From contig NC_089493.1 in the NCBI RefSeq assembly GCF_036850765.1, forward strand, positions 216,378,744 through 216,442,743: 64,000 nucleotides of DNA, read 5' to 3'. The position numbers were made by a program, and so were the translations under genes. The notes under the pieces are model-generated. The model was not told the DNA's origin and did no database searches. It worked only from the letters and a program-made list of their open reading frames with translations. Below, in pieces: positions 9,205 through 23,060 of the stretch. The stretch is from Saccopteryx bilineata (Eukaryota; Chordata; Mammalia; Chiroptera; Emballonuridae). Positions within the stretch are counted from its first letter, which is position 1, and the number at the start of each line of letters is the position of its first letter.

Positions 9205-11880
9205 TGCAGCATAAAATTTAAAAAGCGCTGACATCCTTAGGAACACAAAGGCCCCACAAATCCATCACCCCAACAGTGCTTGGTCATTGTTTCTTCTTCT
9301 TCATCTGGTCACAGTTTTCCTCCACACTCTCACTTTTCATTAGAATTAAGCCGGCAGTTTTCTTTAATCTTTGTTCCACCGATTAATCTCTCTTCAAAAC
9401 TAATTTTTAAAATAATGCTTGAAGCTTTTGAAATATTTTTTTAAATTTAACTTTCTCATTTTGTTTCTTATTTATACTCTGTAAATAAATATATATTTCA
9501 AATTGAGACAGACCCTGAAACATAACATATCTTTATATAGCTGTGATCCACCCACTCAGAAGAAAACAATTCATGAGCACAGAGTTTAAAATATACCATA
9601 AATATCACACTTTATGCTGTGCCAGTTTAACACAAACGTGCCACATCTCTTGCACTGATAACCAGAGATGATGACTGATAGAAATTCATAAGACTGCAAT
9701 TTAAAATCGGTTTATAGATCAGAAAATAATTTGAGTGATGAATATATATAAGACCCATGCCTGCACTTACAGATAACCAGAATCTATAATCGATTCATTA
9801 CACATCTGAGGCAATAGGCAATTATGCTATTTTACTTTCCAGAATACCCTTCATATTTTTTTCCTCTAAAAGCTCATTAAAATGATACTTAAGTGATATT
9901 CTTGGGATGAGAAAAACAATTTTGTTTAATTATATTTGTCTACAAAAGCTCTCTTATCCATCACCAGTGATTTGTGGGCTATTTAAGCCAAATAAAGAAC
10001 TATTATTTAGTAAACAATGCTAAAATTATATGACTCTGAAACAAAATCACTTTGTAGATTATAAAATCTAGTCATGGTACTCACAAATCAATCCTAAACG
10101 AAAAATTTAAATATTAAGAAATAGATAATAATTAGCTTTTTGTGTAGGTACTAGTATATGATCTATTATATAACAACCAGAACATTAAGAGAAACCAAAT
10201 TACGTTTTTTTCTCAGTTTCTCTGAATGACATTCCAATTCAAGTCACTAAATCCTATTTTGAAGAGTTCCTCAATTTTCAAGTTTTTCCCAAAGTTGAAC
10301 CCAGGAATAATTATTTCTTTTATCTTTATGTACTTTATATCAGGAAAGCACAATTCTTTTCAGAATTAAAACAAAACCTATGAAACTTGTAACATCTCTC
10401 AAAAAGTTGAGCAAAGCTGCAACACACACAAGATACACGGTGGTATTTGTGACTGTAGAAACAACAGAATATGGCTGATATTAGCCCTGAGGCTAGTGTG
10501 ACAGTCCATAAACTGAACTAATACAGCAGAGGCTTGGAGTCAGACGAGGAAAATCCCTTAGGAATTTCCTAATTTTCCTGGAAGCACACTGGATTTTCCA
10601 CAGACTGTAGGGACAAGCTAAGTTTAACAAGAGCATGGTGATGTGCTCTGACATTGGAGTTACAGGCTTAATAAAAAGAAACTCTCCCAACTAGTGCCTA
10701 GCTTGCATAGAAAACAGCAAAAATGTGAAATTTCGTTATGTATGTGTAACTCAAATAAATTTTTTTACATATTTAACATTATTCAGAAATATAGCATGTT
10801 TATAAATTCCTTAGTAGTATCTCTCAATCTATACTCCAAAGAATTAGAGGATTATCTTATTTAGGATCATATAATTTATTTGAAAAATATAGAGGAAACT
10901 AGGGGAGGGTTTTGCAGACAGCACTTTGGATGAGACCATTTGAGAGAAAACCTAGGATCAGTATGTGAATATTTCTGAAGGTTGATTAAGAAATACAGTT
11001 TTGTAGCCATATTTCCCTTTTCATTACTATTGGATTCACAACACCAGAGCATTCCTTCTATTTCTCCACTTGTCCAGTTGTACTGTGCTTCTCACCCTGG
11101 GCTTCAGTCATGCTCAAAAACTTGACCACCCAACATGCTCAAAGGTGTGTTGCTGCTTTTTTTCATTCTGCTATTCTGATAGCCCACTGAAATGCCACTT
11201 TCTCCCTAATGGCAATTTCTGTATACCCTTTTGTGATCCTGATATATTATTTTAAATATTAAATAATGAATGAATGTGTAAATGATGACATTAATAAATA
11301 GCAGAATGAGTGGATATTCTTGATCTATCTTTGACTTCCAATTGGAAAGCCCCTGTTTTCTTTAGCTGCCTTCTTGTTAGTCCTTACAGCTATCTCCTGA
11401 ACACTAATTGTGACACAAGGAATACCAGCCTTTAAAATCCATGAAATGATCCATATTGGCACTGACATTTTCATCTTTTGATCCCTCGCCATGTTGCTAT
11501 TTTATACTGGCCAAAAGTTTCAAAGCTTGGACTGAATGTTGGTTGAACCTTAATACACACAGAGCTGGTCCATGTCCTAAAGGCACAAATCTGGCTTCTC
11601 ACTGTGGGATATGGTCTGTGTTTAGCTTACAAGATCCCATAATACTAAGTGCAGTCAGTACCACTTACTTTATTTTTCCTTTGCTTTTATTAGTCATGTA
11701 AAATGACTATGGTTTATTAATGACACATGCCTAAAAATATTGAGACTCATTTTAATAATCTAGCAACTAATATATATATAAAACTATTTGGTTTACAAAT
11801 GCATTCTAATAGCTCTACCAACTTTCAAATGATTATTATATGTCAGTCTGTAGTTTAAATCTTTACTTATAAAATTCATT
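9205..11880. other. Unannotated AT-rich DNA
   Basis: No gene, RNA gene or clear repeat was recognised. A 28-bp segment at 9561-9588 nearly repeats 8304-8331 (see findings). The open frames are short and lack domain signatures. Confidence 0.55.
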
Positions 11881-12055
11881 TACTTATCATCATAACTCTT
11901 TATGTAGATTCTATTAATATTCCCACAAAACAGATATGGACTGTGAAGGACAGATTAAGAAACTTGACCTAGGTCACGAGGCTAGTGAACAAGGCGGAGC
12001 CTCAATTTGAACTCAGAAAATCAGACTCAGAGAACCAGGTAGGCTCTTAATCACT
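11881..12055 (-). repeat. MIR SINE fragment
   Basis: The + strand shows 'cacaaaacagatatggactgtgaagg', 'gacctaggtcacgaggctagtgaac' and 'gcctcaatttgaactcag'. This is the antisense MIR order: exon-like 'tttacagatgagga', then 'ggtcacacagctagtaa', then 'gaacccagg'. It is diverged. Confidence 0.7.
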
Positions 12056-12298
12056 TCCCTACTCAAAATAAACATACAAAAAATTAGTTTTACTTTTCAA
12101 AGTAGTCCTCTAGGGAGGAAACACTTATTTAAATGAGTGTGTTTTCCCATAATACTAATGTATTTTGTCTTTAAGAATTGTCTGCAGAAGTGGTTTATTG
12201 GTCTCAAAAGCATTATAATCTGTAGACACTACTATAATACCCATTTTCATCATTCTCTGTTCTTTCTTTCTGCTCATCTCAGCTTGGCTCTGCTCCTT

Positions 12299-12678
12299 AT
12301 TTTTTATTTTATTTTATTTTTTTTTCTGAAGCTGGAAACGGGGAGGCAGTCAGACAGACTCCCGCATGCACCCGACCGGGATCATCCTGGCATGCCCACC
12401 AGGGGGCGATGCTCTGCCCATCCAGGGCATCGCTCTGTGGCGACCAGAGCCACTCGAGCACCTGGGGCAGAGGTCAAGGAGCCATCCCCAGCGCCCGGGC
12501 CATCTTTTGCTCCAATGGAGCCTCAGCTGCGGGAGGGGAAGAGAGAGACAGAGAGGAAGGAGAGGGGGAGGGGTGGAGAAGCAGATGGGCGCCTCTCCTG
12601 TGTGCCCTGGCCGGGAATCGAACCCGGGACTTCTGCACGCCAGGCCGACGCTCTACCACCAAGCCAAACGACCAGGCC
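12299..12678 (-). mobile_element. Long Ves-like SINE (type A), well preserved
   Basis: On the - strand it runs from ggcctggtcgtttggcttgg, through an intact B box (ccgggttcgattcccggcc at about 12607-12625), a CT-rich stretch, 'gctccattggagcaaaagat', to a T-rich (A-rich on the sense strand) end at 12299-12324. A 9-bp target duplication (ctgctcctt) lies at 12290-12298 and 12679-12687. CpG sites are largely kept, so the copy is fairly young. The open frames of up to 209 codons across it are by-products of its GC content and are not genes. Confidence 0.9.
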
Positions 12679-12687
12679 CTGCTCCTT

Positions 12688-13490
12688 TCTTTTAACTCTG
12701 TTTTTTGGCCAACAGAAGTCCCTTACTCCTATTCCTCCCAGAGGAAGTGATGAAAGGCCAGACTGAGAGCAGAACTTGGGGATACTTAAGTAGAGTCCCT
12801 CAGGAGGCAGTCTTAGAGGCAAGGTTGTGTATTGCTCCTTCTCCTTCAATGTGTGATAACTTGATAATCCAGCAGCAATTGGCTCTAAGTCATTAAATCA
12901 AGTCCTTAACTTGAGAATCTCTGTTTGAGAAAGTCTGTTGATAGTTACACTGGGTTTGTATCTGTGGTGTTACCTGCTAAGTATCTTCATCACAGTAATA
13001 GCACAGTAATTTTCTTTTGGTGAATATATTTCACCCACATTTTTCAGTTCCTATGTTGTGATGATCTGACCTCTGTAGTTCTGGGTTGCCCATGACCCGG
13101 ACTTGACCTGTGAGATTCAGACCTGGAACTGTTAAGGATGATTGTTGGGGAAAGAACTTGCCAAAGTACAAAACCAACACAGTGTTCAAAGATGGAAAGA
13201 GTTGACTTACGTTACCATTTGAGCTCCTACATCCATATATTCCTAAAGCCAGTTAATTGCCTTGAACATATCAGTGAGGTAGAGTAAAATAGTGTTTGCA
13301 AAACAAAATAGTTATGACTAACAAATACTTAAAAGCAGACTTCTGCCAATCAGATAATATTTCTTCAAATTGATTATCAATCTGACTGGACAAACCTGAG
13401 CTAAAACACTTTTCCCAAGTATCTGCCAAACACATATCAATCCTCCTGCATTCACACAGGCCATTGGTCTTCCAGTTTTTGGAAGAATGT
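12688..13490. other. Unannotated DNA
   Basis: No gene or clear repeat was recognised between the SINE and an L2-like trace. The open frames show no family signature. Confidence 0.5.
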
Positions 13491-13790
13491 CATCAAGTGA
13501 GAAAGTTCTCATCCATTTATTACAAATATTTATCAGATATCTACTATGCTTGCCAATATGATTGGCAGGAGGATACATATCAAACATAAACTCATTTTCT
13601 GGCTTAATTGAGGTCACAGACTTGTAGCAAGGTGAACATCAAGTACATAATCACACAAACAAGTGTAAAGTCACAAATGTTTGAGGATCGCTGCAGAGTT
13701 ATTTGAGGATCTATAAAAGTAATAGAGGCATTTGATCTCACCACAGAGGTCAGAAAAACCTTCCTCAGTAAATGACACCAGGTCCACTAC
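13491..13790 (-). repeat. L2-like ancient repeat trace
   Basis: The + strand order 'atccatttattacaaatatttatcagatatctactatgcttgcc', then 'taatcacacaaacaagtgtaaa', then 'ggtcagaaaaaccttcctcagtaaatgac' matches the usual antisense L2 3' region (feeding from 'ttattgagcacctactatg' to 'gaaggcttcctggagga'). It is strongly diverged. Confidence 0.45.
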
Positions 13791-16700
13791 CTTTACGGCC
13801 AAACATGAGTTATACAGAGGCTAGCCGCCCATCACTTCTCTTTCCATAATCTTCATGCTCATTTGACAGAGCTGCCACTGTCTTCTCCCCTCTGGAAAAG
13901 CATACTGGGGCCTTGGGAAAGGGGAACTGGCGAATCCTTCAGCACAGGCCCAGGCAGTGATCTCAGGCATATTTTGACAGAAAATACTAGGGTCTCAAGT
14001 ACCCAATTAATGAATTGGGGAGGCAAGTCTCCAAGTGAGCTTGTCTTTTGAGTCAGCCCAAAGGAATCCATCCACCTTGGGAGGAGTCAGTGGAAAGAGG
14101 GTCATAAAGAATGCTTCCAAAGAATAGGATAAGATCCACTTTGGATCAAGTTCAAGGCAAGAATGAACTCTGAAAACAAAGCTTATAAATGAGACAAAAG
14201 TGCAGAGAAGACAGGAGGGAGTAGTGCATAGGGAAATCTCACCTGAGCCAGCATTTTAATGAGAAAGCACAGTCTTCATTAACAAGGTAGCCAGGTTTGT
14301 GTTTTCAAATGTCTTAAACTACTTGTTTACTTTTTAAATAGCAGAAATATAAGAAAAAAAGCAAAAAAGTAAAGTAATAGCAAATGTAGAACTAAAATTA
14401 CTGCATAGTGTAATTTTCACACCAAGCTTTTGTCTCAAAATAACCAACTCACACAATTACACACAGAAAGCTATGCACAACAAGTATAATAACTCCCAGC
14501 TCTCCCCACTAAAAAAATAAAAATAAAAATAAAAACTCTTGCTTTATTTTGAAAGAAATGATATATTCTGTATAGCCTGCAGCTACCTAATCACTCTGGG
14601 ATTGGTTTAGTTGTGTGATAATCACTGAATGTGTCCATGGCCTATATAGTCACAAGAGCAATTTACCTGTGCTTTTCTTTTTTAATTAACTAGTAACGAG
14701 TGAGTGGTAATTTAGACACCCATGCTCACAAAAATGAGGGGATCAGGGAACGTGCAGATACTCCAGTACTTTCAGCCTTTTGTATAGTGCATTTTCACCA
14801 ATGAAATAAAAGTTGGGTTTGCATCTCATTTGCATAATTGAACAACTTTTTTTGACTTGTCGTTCTCTTTTCTGATGTTCTTGTTTAATAAAAAAATGAA
14901 ATGCTTCTTTTTTTATCACTTCATATTCATTTTGAAATATCCCTTAATTTTTGTGAGCGGTATATATGGGTGTATGAGAAAGTAGGACAGTGTGAATTAC
15001 TAAACTCTGAATGTTAATCATATTTAAGGCACTGGCTAAATTCCTAGGTTTCAAGGCACTTTGTTAGGCCTGCTGTTAAACTTGAAAGAATTTGTAGCTC
15101 GAAGGCACATATAGATTTATTAAAGGAATACATTAAACCTATAGAGATACAGGTAATTCAGTATGTAAAAAGTTATTTTTTCTACGGACTGGAAGATGAC
15201 AGTATTTTCTATTTTGGCTCTGAATGCTACAACAGTGGGAAATTGGCTATGAAAATAGTTTGCTCCTTTTAGCCAATTTTATCAGTCACTGTTATTAAAA
15301 ATAAATATCTTTCTTTAAAATAAATAGTTGAGAGTGCATATTCTATAGAACACTTTCAAAACATCTTAGAACCACTCTTTTTTTTTTACTACCAACTAGA
15401 TAGAGTTTTAACCAGACAAGATTTTATCTGATTATCTTTATAAAATGTGTATATTCTTCAGCAATCATCATAATATCAAGTTTAGTAAATTTTGCCGTTT
15501 AAATAATTTCAGTTATAAATTCCAGCTTTCTCCTCTTATTTAAATAGCCTCAAAATGGCTTTGGAGCGGAAGCTCTCCAAATACAGTTTCAGCCTAGAGG
15601 TGATCTTCCTTTACAGAAAGATTTTTTTTCCTTGTAGTTATATTAACTCGCCAATGTAAAAAATCCCTGAAACTTAGTGAAAAAAGAATCTGAGAAATGC
15701 TTTCACTTTGATAAATCCAAAATGTTGGAACTTTCACGTTTAACATTTTCCCTGGGGCACTATAAAAAAACTGACAGGAGATAAATTTTAAAAGAATGTT
15801 ATAACATTTAGAAGTTATAAATAAATTAAACAACATAGGTCATTGTATAAATGAGCATTAACTATTTCTATCAAACTTGAAATTTTCATGACCTACATTT
15901 TTTCCTATTATATTATGAGGTCTGTATTCATTCCCAGAGCACTTTTCAGGGTTCCTAGAGCTGTGTGGGAAAGACGTGCAGCAAGAGGAGGTTAATGAGG
16001 GTGAGAGTGCAGACCTGTGCTCTGGCCACAACTTCATTCCTGACCCATTTCGGGGAAGGGGCTCCTCCTTCCAGGGCTGACAGTCAGCCACCCTGCCTCA
16101 CTCAAAAATGAAGCTACAATCTATTAAAGTAAAAACGAGACATTTTATATATGGCAGAGGAGGCCAAATCCTTTGTGGTGCAAAATGTTATTTCTCCATC
16201 TTAAGTAATGGTAACAGGGATGATGCAGTTTCCAGCTACCAGCTTACCAAATATGGTTCTATTTTCCATCTCTTTTATATAGTCTATTTAAAGGGTGCTT
16301 TTGCTCTGTGAAACTGTCCATGGTATTCTCCCTCAGATTATTCCAACTTGATTTTTGTAAAAATTTTAAATTAAGAGCCAGGTAAGAGCCAAATAACTCA
16401 AATTGCTGTGTGTCCTACACTTAACTAAAACATTCCAGGACAAGTATGTCTTTCAGCCAGGAAAGCTATACAAATAATGATTGTATTTACTTTATCTCCG
16501 TGTCCTTCCTTGGGATGAAAAAAGGCTGGAACATTTTGGGTACATATTTGTTGAATGGATGATGGAATAATCATTGGCTCTTTTCAAAGACAGCCACTAA
16601 TAAATCCTATGGCAAAGAACAAAGCAGAGCCAAAGTATGCAATGTGCAAATGTTCAAAGTTCCAGAATGTCAATTTACTGAAACTTAAATAAGTCATCTA

Positions 16701-18460
16701 CTAACACTCACAGACTGTGTCCTCCCCTCTGCTCCTGACAACTCCCAATTTTATATCATTTGCAAATTCAATTAGCCTGCTCTTTACTCCTGTCACATAA
16801 CCTGTCTGACCTCTTCTGTCTTTCTGCTCCACTACACCCATCTCCCCACAGATGTTCCTAGGGACAGAGGAGTTCAATTTAGAAGTCCAGTTCATCTCTG
16901 CTTCTCAGTTTCTCTGCTGTGCTCAAAGGAAAAGGATTATGAGAACACACAGTTATGTACATTTTGGTAACCGAATGGAAAATATCTGAAATGATTTTTG
17001 TCTTTTTCTTTATTATCCTTTAATCTATGCAATCATTCTGTAAATTCATATGTGATTAATAATTTTACACATTTCTAAATGTATTTATTATATATTATTA
17101 TTATCTGCAAATGGCTTAGTACTTATAATTGCCTTTGATGGCACAGGCTTGTGACATCTGATTCATATTGTGTATCTCGGTGTACTTGGCAAAAATAAAT
17201 TTGTCTTGGATACGAAGCTACCTGTGTGGTTATAAGCACAAATATTATCATTAAATAAAAAAGTATTTATGTGTCGGCATTGGCCTTTTAATTAAAGGGA
17301 TATAGCCAGAGTCAATCATCTATTGACAGGTATTTATATAGCAAATAATTACAGGGTAAAGAGATTATTTTGGTTATAAAATCAGAGGGCAAGTCACACA
17401 AACTTTAGAAATGGAGTTGTCAAGTAATCTGTAAGAACATGTAATTGCTGTTTTTAACTGGCCTTCACCAAGGAAAACTAAGCTCTTATGGTAATATTAT
17501 CCAATGACTTATAATTGTGGGCATTAGTATAGTTTTTATTTTCTTAGTGATCAGGAGTCTGAAATCTCTAATAATATTTACATTCTTACTAATATGTGAA
17601 GGAATTTCAAAGCATATCATCATAAAGCTTTCTGTAAAACTGCTCTGCTTTATTGTTAGGAAGCTAGGGCATTTCAAAGCTGCAGCCAGGGTGGGTTGGT
17701 GGCTTCTCAGCTCATCCTAAATTTAGCCAGAAGAACCATGCTTTGTACCTTTACATGCCCTAGAAATATTCCTTGTAAATTTTATGCCTAGCATTGACAA
17801 AAAACAGTGGTAAATCTATGAAGAATCATTACAACATAATTTCTGACCATTTGAAGTTTGATGCATATACTATTTTTTTTGCACATTGTACCTTTTATAT
17901 AAAGGTATGTGGTTCAGAGACTGGATCAACTCTCAGAAGAGAACACTACCCTTCTTCCTTCCACTCCTCCCTGAATAGTTACAATCACTATTTCGTTTTC
18001 CTAGTCTCTAGTTCTGAACTTCTCATGTCTATGAAGATAAGAATTAGGTCCTATTGCTACGGATATGATGATTTTAAAATTCTCTCTCTGCTCAGGCTTA
18101 GTAGTTTACAGATCTTTTTGTCTTAGATATTACTGAAATTTGAGGGGGAAGGTCAACAGATCTGGACATCAATGGAAAGTCCTATTGAACTATCATTCCT
18201 TTTTAAGTTATCACAAAAGATTGTTAAAGTGAGTGCATATATACTTGTTTAAATAATATTAACCTTTACCTGTTGTTTGGAGAAGTAAAAGAATGGTCTT
18301 TAGTGAACATAAGTAAAACAAATTCAAATAATTTTATCTCAAGACAGAAATATGGTCAATGAGAATTCTAAGGAAAAACTTACTGTAATCAGATTTTCTG
18401 AGTCTGTTAACACTTATAAGAACTAAATAATAGCAACCACAAGAGATGGAGAAAATAATT
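13791..18460. other. Repeat-poor unannotated DNA
   Basis: No gene was recognised. Simple (AAAAT)n-like sequence occurs at about 14505-14535. The sub-intervals near 14570-14850 (with an octamer-like atttgcat at 14828-14835) and 17080-17420 (with the palindrome-like ccttttaattaaagg at about 17284-17298) carry few repeats and several homeodomain-type TAAT cores. They are discussed in the findings as candidate conserved non-coding sequence. Confidence 0.5.
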
Positions 18461-18464
18461 TTGA

Positions 18465-18545
18465 GGACTTGCTATGTGTCAGGCAAACGTAGAGTGCTTC
18501 GTATATCTTCATTCCTTAACGCTTTTATACAGTGTGGAAACTAAA
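18465..18545 (-). repeat. MIR SINE fragment, short
   Basis: The + strand 'gaggacttgctatgtgtcaggcaaacgtagagtgcttcgtatatcttcattcctta' resembles the antisense MIR segment 'gcttactatgtgccaggcactgttctaagcgctttac'. It is short and diverged. Confidence 0.5.
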
Positions 18546-21500
18546 GTATTGAGATAGAATTCTCAATTCTGGAGTCTTTGATTCTTATGTGAAACTTCAG
18601 TGTGAGTTCTGTTTCTAGCACTTCTAGCTTCAGAGACCAATGGCTTTGGCCCTTGCTCTATTTTTTTTCTTTTTTCATTATGTTTACTCTAGGAAGCCAA
18701 TTTGCAGAAAATAAAGTTTGGTATTAATCTGGCTTCATACACTGAGGGACAGCTGAGAGAAAGTATGCATTTAACTACAAAAATATACACACACAATACA
18801 TTGTTAAAAGTAACAGTGCCCTCCTTTTTTTTCCATCTTCTTTGCTTAAACACTCCTCATAAAAGTGGTATTTCTTGGCAAGAGAAACCATTTTTCCTTT
18901 ATGTCAGAGTCACTGTTAAGTTCACATTTGTGTTTGCAAGTTCTGTTTCCAACTTTCCACTCCAGTTCTATCCCCCACAGCAAGGAGAAAATCACAGAAT
19001 TTGCATATTGTGCTTATGAAGTAGAGTAGCTGTCTCAAAGAGAAGCACCGAGGGGTTAGAATGGTGAATATACACACACATTGCAGAATTCTAATCCAAC
19101 ATATTTGTCCTCTACTTTTATATATTTCTCTGCTTTCAATTAAGACGCCTTATTAAATAGCATTCAAACATGTGAAAGCAAAGACAGAGCCTGACAGAAT
19201 TTCAACAGGTTCTGTGCATTCATACTGTATGTCACCTCTTAATTAGCAACTAAAATGCAATGAACAGATTGTACAGTTTACCATCCTAGCCCAGCCCTTA
19301 CACTTGCTATTTATGCATACACAGCATATTTAAAGAGACCCCCATCCAGTGGGATTTTCATGCTCGCTCCAACCGTGGAGCAGAACCCCCATCAACTAAA
19401 TACCACTTCATGGATGCCTTAGCCTGCAGCAGCAGCTGGCATTACCAAACAGTTGAAAGGACATTTTAATCTCCTGTTTAATGCATTTTTCTCCACCTGG
19501 GATAAGAAGCCAAAATTGCTGTTAGCAAAAAATGCCTTAGTCATTAACTGAAAGTGCCTTTTTAAAAAGTGTTCCATTACTCCCCTACTGGGAAATTTCA
19601 GACTTTATTAGCATTTTTTGAATTTGTATTAGTAGTACCTGAGTGGCAAAATGCTAAAGAATGAACACTTAGCTGTTTTACACAGATTTTTCTTTTGGGG
19701 GCTGTCCTGGTACAGGAGCAAAAAGAGAAAGGTGTCAATATATTGTATTCTCATCTAGCTCTCCAGGATTGAAATCCAAGTTCAGAGGAATCATTTCAAT
19801 TTTCTATTATTCCAATAATAAATTTAAAGCTCTTTTTTTTTAAACTTAAGGGCACCTAAGAGAATATTAAATGTTCTTTAAATGAAATTCTTGTGTTTTT
19901 AAATCACATGCATGCTGGGCTGGTATTACCTTGCTTTGGTGATCAGACTGCATTGAATTCAGGCTATAAAAAAATACAAATCCTCCTATTGAAACACTTG
20001 TCAGTGAAAGGGTTGGTCTGTCATTTTGGCACAAGAGATCTAAGTTTGAAATATAAGAGCCATTCAAGCAGTAACTTGAATAAAACATAATTCAGATTGA
20101 AATTCAGTCACCTTTGTTGGTTGTTGTTGTTTTATTTTGTGTCTGCTAAAGTCACCTAAATTTTCAAAATCTTCTAAAATATGACATATCTTCTACAATA
20201 GGCTTGTTACAGTTGTGGTTCGGTTTGGTTTAGTTTCTGTAAAGATTCTACTCATTAGTTACAGTCTTAAATAAATATTTAAATGTGATATAGCCATGTG
20301 GGTCGCAGATTGAAAATATGTTGAAATCTACCAAAATAACTGCACTGTTTAGTAAAAACTGAAGAGGAAAAAGTGAAGGTCAAAACATTTTTTGAAAATA
20401 AAGCAGCCGATGTTTATTTCTTGGTTTATTATCATATTGAACAATATATTATCATTTTATGTGACTGTCCCAGAGACCCTGTCTCTGAGTGCAGTTTTAC
20501 CTCTGTTATTTCCTGGTTTGGTAACAGAGTAAGCAAACCTCTTTGATATGCGGAAACGATGGTTTTCTCAAGGTATAAATGAAAATGCAGTAGGGATAAA
20601 GAAAGACTATTGAATTCAATAGTGATGAAGCCTAACAAGGCACACGTGTCCAAGAATGTGTTTCTGGAGAAGTATGAGACAGTAGGCCACTAGGCCTGAC
20701 TTAGGGAATACATGGAAAATATAATGAGGAAAGAATGAATAGATGTTTTCTAAAATTGCTCCTTATGATTTAAATACTCAGAAATCATAATTAAGATAAC
20801 ATTGAAAGTCACAAAAGAGTTGCCTTCTAGTGGGTTGACATAAATATTCCATATCAATTACCTGTATCTTTATTACATCTCCGCTTCTAAGTTGATTAGA
20901 TGTGGTGAACAAAACTGCAAATGCTTAGTTTGGCTGGTTTATTGGAATACATAGGTATATATGTGGATAGACAAGTAGAAGATAGACATAGTATAGATAC
21001 ATAGATATTGATAGTCCACTTAAGTGTTAATCTTCCTATATTAAGTGCAGTCTCCTGAGTGAATCATCAGCAAATTTGACTGCATCTGTTATGCAATATG
21101 GCTTCATTGTGCATTATTCAAAATTTTAATAGAGATTTTGAGGGCATAAAATTCTGACTTTTTTAATAATCTAATTTAAAAAGGTTCTATAGTTACAAGA
21201 TCACAAAAGCATGTGGCCTTAAGAATGGAAGTCAATGGAATACTTCTGCATACAGTCCTAAGGCACCCACAAACTCTATATTTGACTACATGGGTTTTTT
21301 TCCCAGTTGTTAACTGATTAATTCCTTTCACAGAAACATATAATTTTGAGGTGACTTATTATTTTTAAAAATTCCTTTATAATTTTATGTGTATATAAAA
21401 TGTGACAAAAATTATTTTAAGATTAAAAAAATTTATATTAGTATGTTAGAAAAGATTATATTATAAAGTTAATTTTCATATTCTGGTACATTTTATAGCA

Positions 21501-22500
21501 TGTAAAGACAAAATGCAAACTTTCCCACTTAACAATTCATCATAATATTTATTTGAACTTTATGTTATAAAAAATCTTGATTTTAAACAAATTTTTTAAG
21601 TGATATCACATTTGAATTGGGAGACTGTATATTAGCATTTAGATTGAAATATAACATTTTAAAAATCAAAATTGAAAAAATTATTAGGTAAACTAATATT
21701 TTAAATATTCATATTTTCAATAAAATCTTTTTAAAATATAAGTTTTATGTTTCTTTTTCCTTTAAATTATGTTTTAAAAAGAGTTTAGGCTGTTTGCAAG
21801 CACAAATGACACATATTGGATTGAGTCTCCATCTAAGCAGATAAAAATACAAATCAGACACTATGTTTTTTTTCTTTTTAACATTGGCTTTTGCAGGACT
21901 AGAGACATCTTGATTCTGATCAACATGAAAGCAATTTAGGATTTTGATCACATGAAAGCAAATAAAGAACCATCTTCAGTTAATTTTATAGGTTTATATC
22001 CTCCTTACTCATCTTTATTTTATCATGTTTATTATGTTTCTGCTTTTTTTCAACATCAAATTATAGGTAAGAAAAAAGAGAAATAGTATATAACTAAGAA
22101 TAAAATTTGGAACTGTATAATAGTCAACCATCATAGTTCCTAGGGATTTTGGTTGATTAACAAGTTCAATAACTCTGTCATGATTCCACTCACCACTTAG
22201 TTGATTGATATACTCTATGATCTGCTTAGATTACTTCATTTCAGGGGAAATAAATATTAAGATACAGTTTTCAATTAAAAGTTTTAAATGGAAACAAATA
22301 TCATTATCTGTATTAAAAATGTTATCCCACATTTATATTATGCTATCATTCCTGAAAATTTCTGAAACCTTAAGTTCAAGGAACTTAAAATTCCCTATGA
22401 GATGATAGAGGCTACCAATGTTCTATGAATACCTCAGGATCACATTCCCAGTGGAACATATTACTGGGTGAACCACACAGAATACTCTCACAGAAACATC
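18546..22500. other. Repeat-poor unannotated DNA with a candidate conserved block
   Basis: No gene or young repeat was recognised. The part from about 19170 to 19640 has balanced composition, several TTAATTAG/TAAT motifs and no repeat signature, and is a candidate regulatory element. A degenerate GATA-rich stretch lies at about 20950-21015. The rest (21100-22400) is very AT-rich. Confidence 0.5.
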
Positions 22501-23060
22501 CTTTAATTTATATACTCAACATACACCTCTTGAGTTTCATTATGTATTAAGCCAGACAATAGGCTAGGATTTGAGTAGATGAAAAGGAATCCTACTTTTC
22601 AAGCAAGTCACTACCTAATTAGGGCATCAAAACATAAACAAACAAAAGTAATATAGCTTTTGTAACTGCTATAATAGAAGTAGAAACTACTGGATGAAAG
22701 TGATGAAAGCAAAAGCTATAAAGAAATGGTAAACTATGCAGGAGACAATTAAGAAAATTCTCACAAAAGAAGTTACACTTGAACTAAACCTTCAATTATG
22801 AGAAGTTTACTGGGCAACATCATATGGGACAGGACATTTTGGTGCCAAGAATGTCATACGCAAAACAGAACATAGCAAATTCAGAATTTCTTTGAGTAAG
22901 CCTGCAATTTAAGTTTATGTGTAGAAGTAACAATAAATAAGTAGGAAGATGTCACGAAGGACATGGTCTACCAAGCAAGGTATTAGACTTTTATATATAG
23001 GCCATGGACAATAATGAAGGAATCTCAGCACTGGAATAAAAGAACTAGATATGTTTTAGA
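22501..23060 (-). repeat. L2-like ancient repeat
   Basis: The + strand carries 'tttatatactcaacatacacctcttgagtttcattatgtattaagccagacaataggctaggatttgag', then 'gaagttacacttgaactaaaccttca' and 'ccatggacaataatgaagga'. This order is typical of antisense L2-derived copies in mammals. Boundaries and family are approximate. Confidence 0.4.

Noticed and set aside
12137..12766. A 209-codon open frame and several overlapping frames near 12.4-12.8 kb
   Set aside because: They run through a CpG-rich SINE on the opposite strand and simply reflect its composition; the same frames recur in other copies of the SINE.
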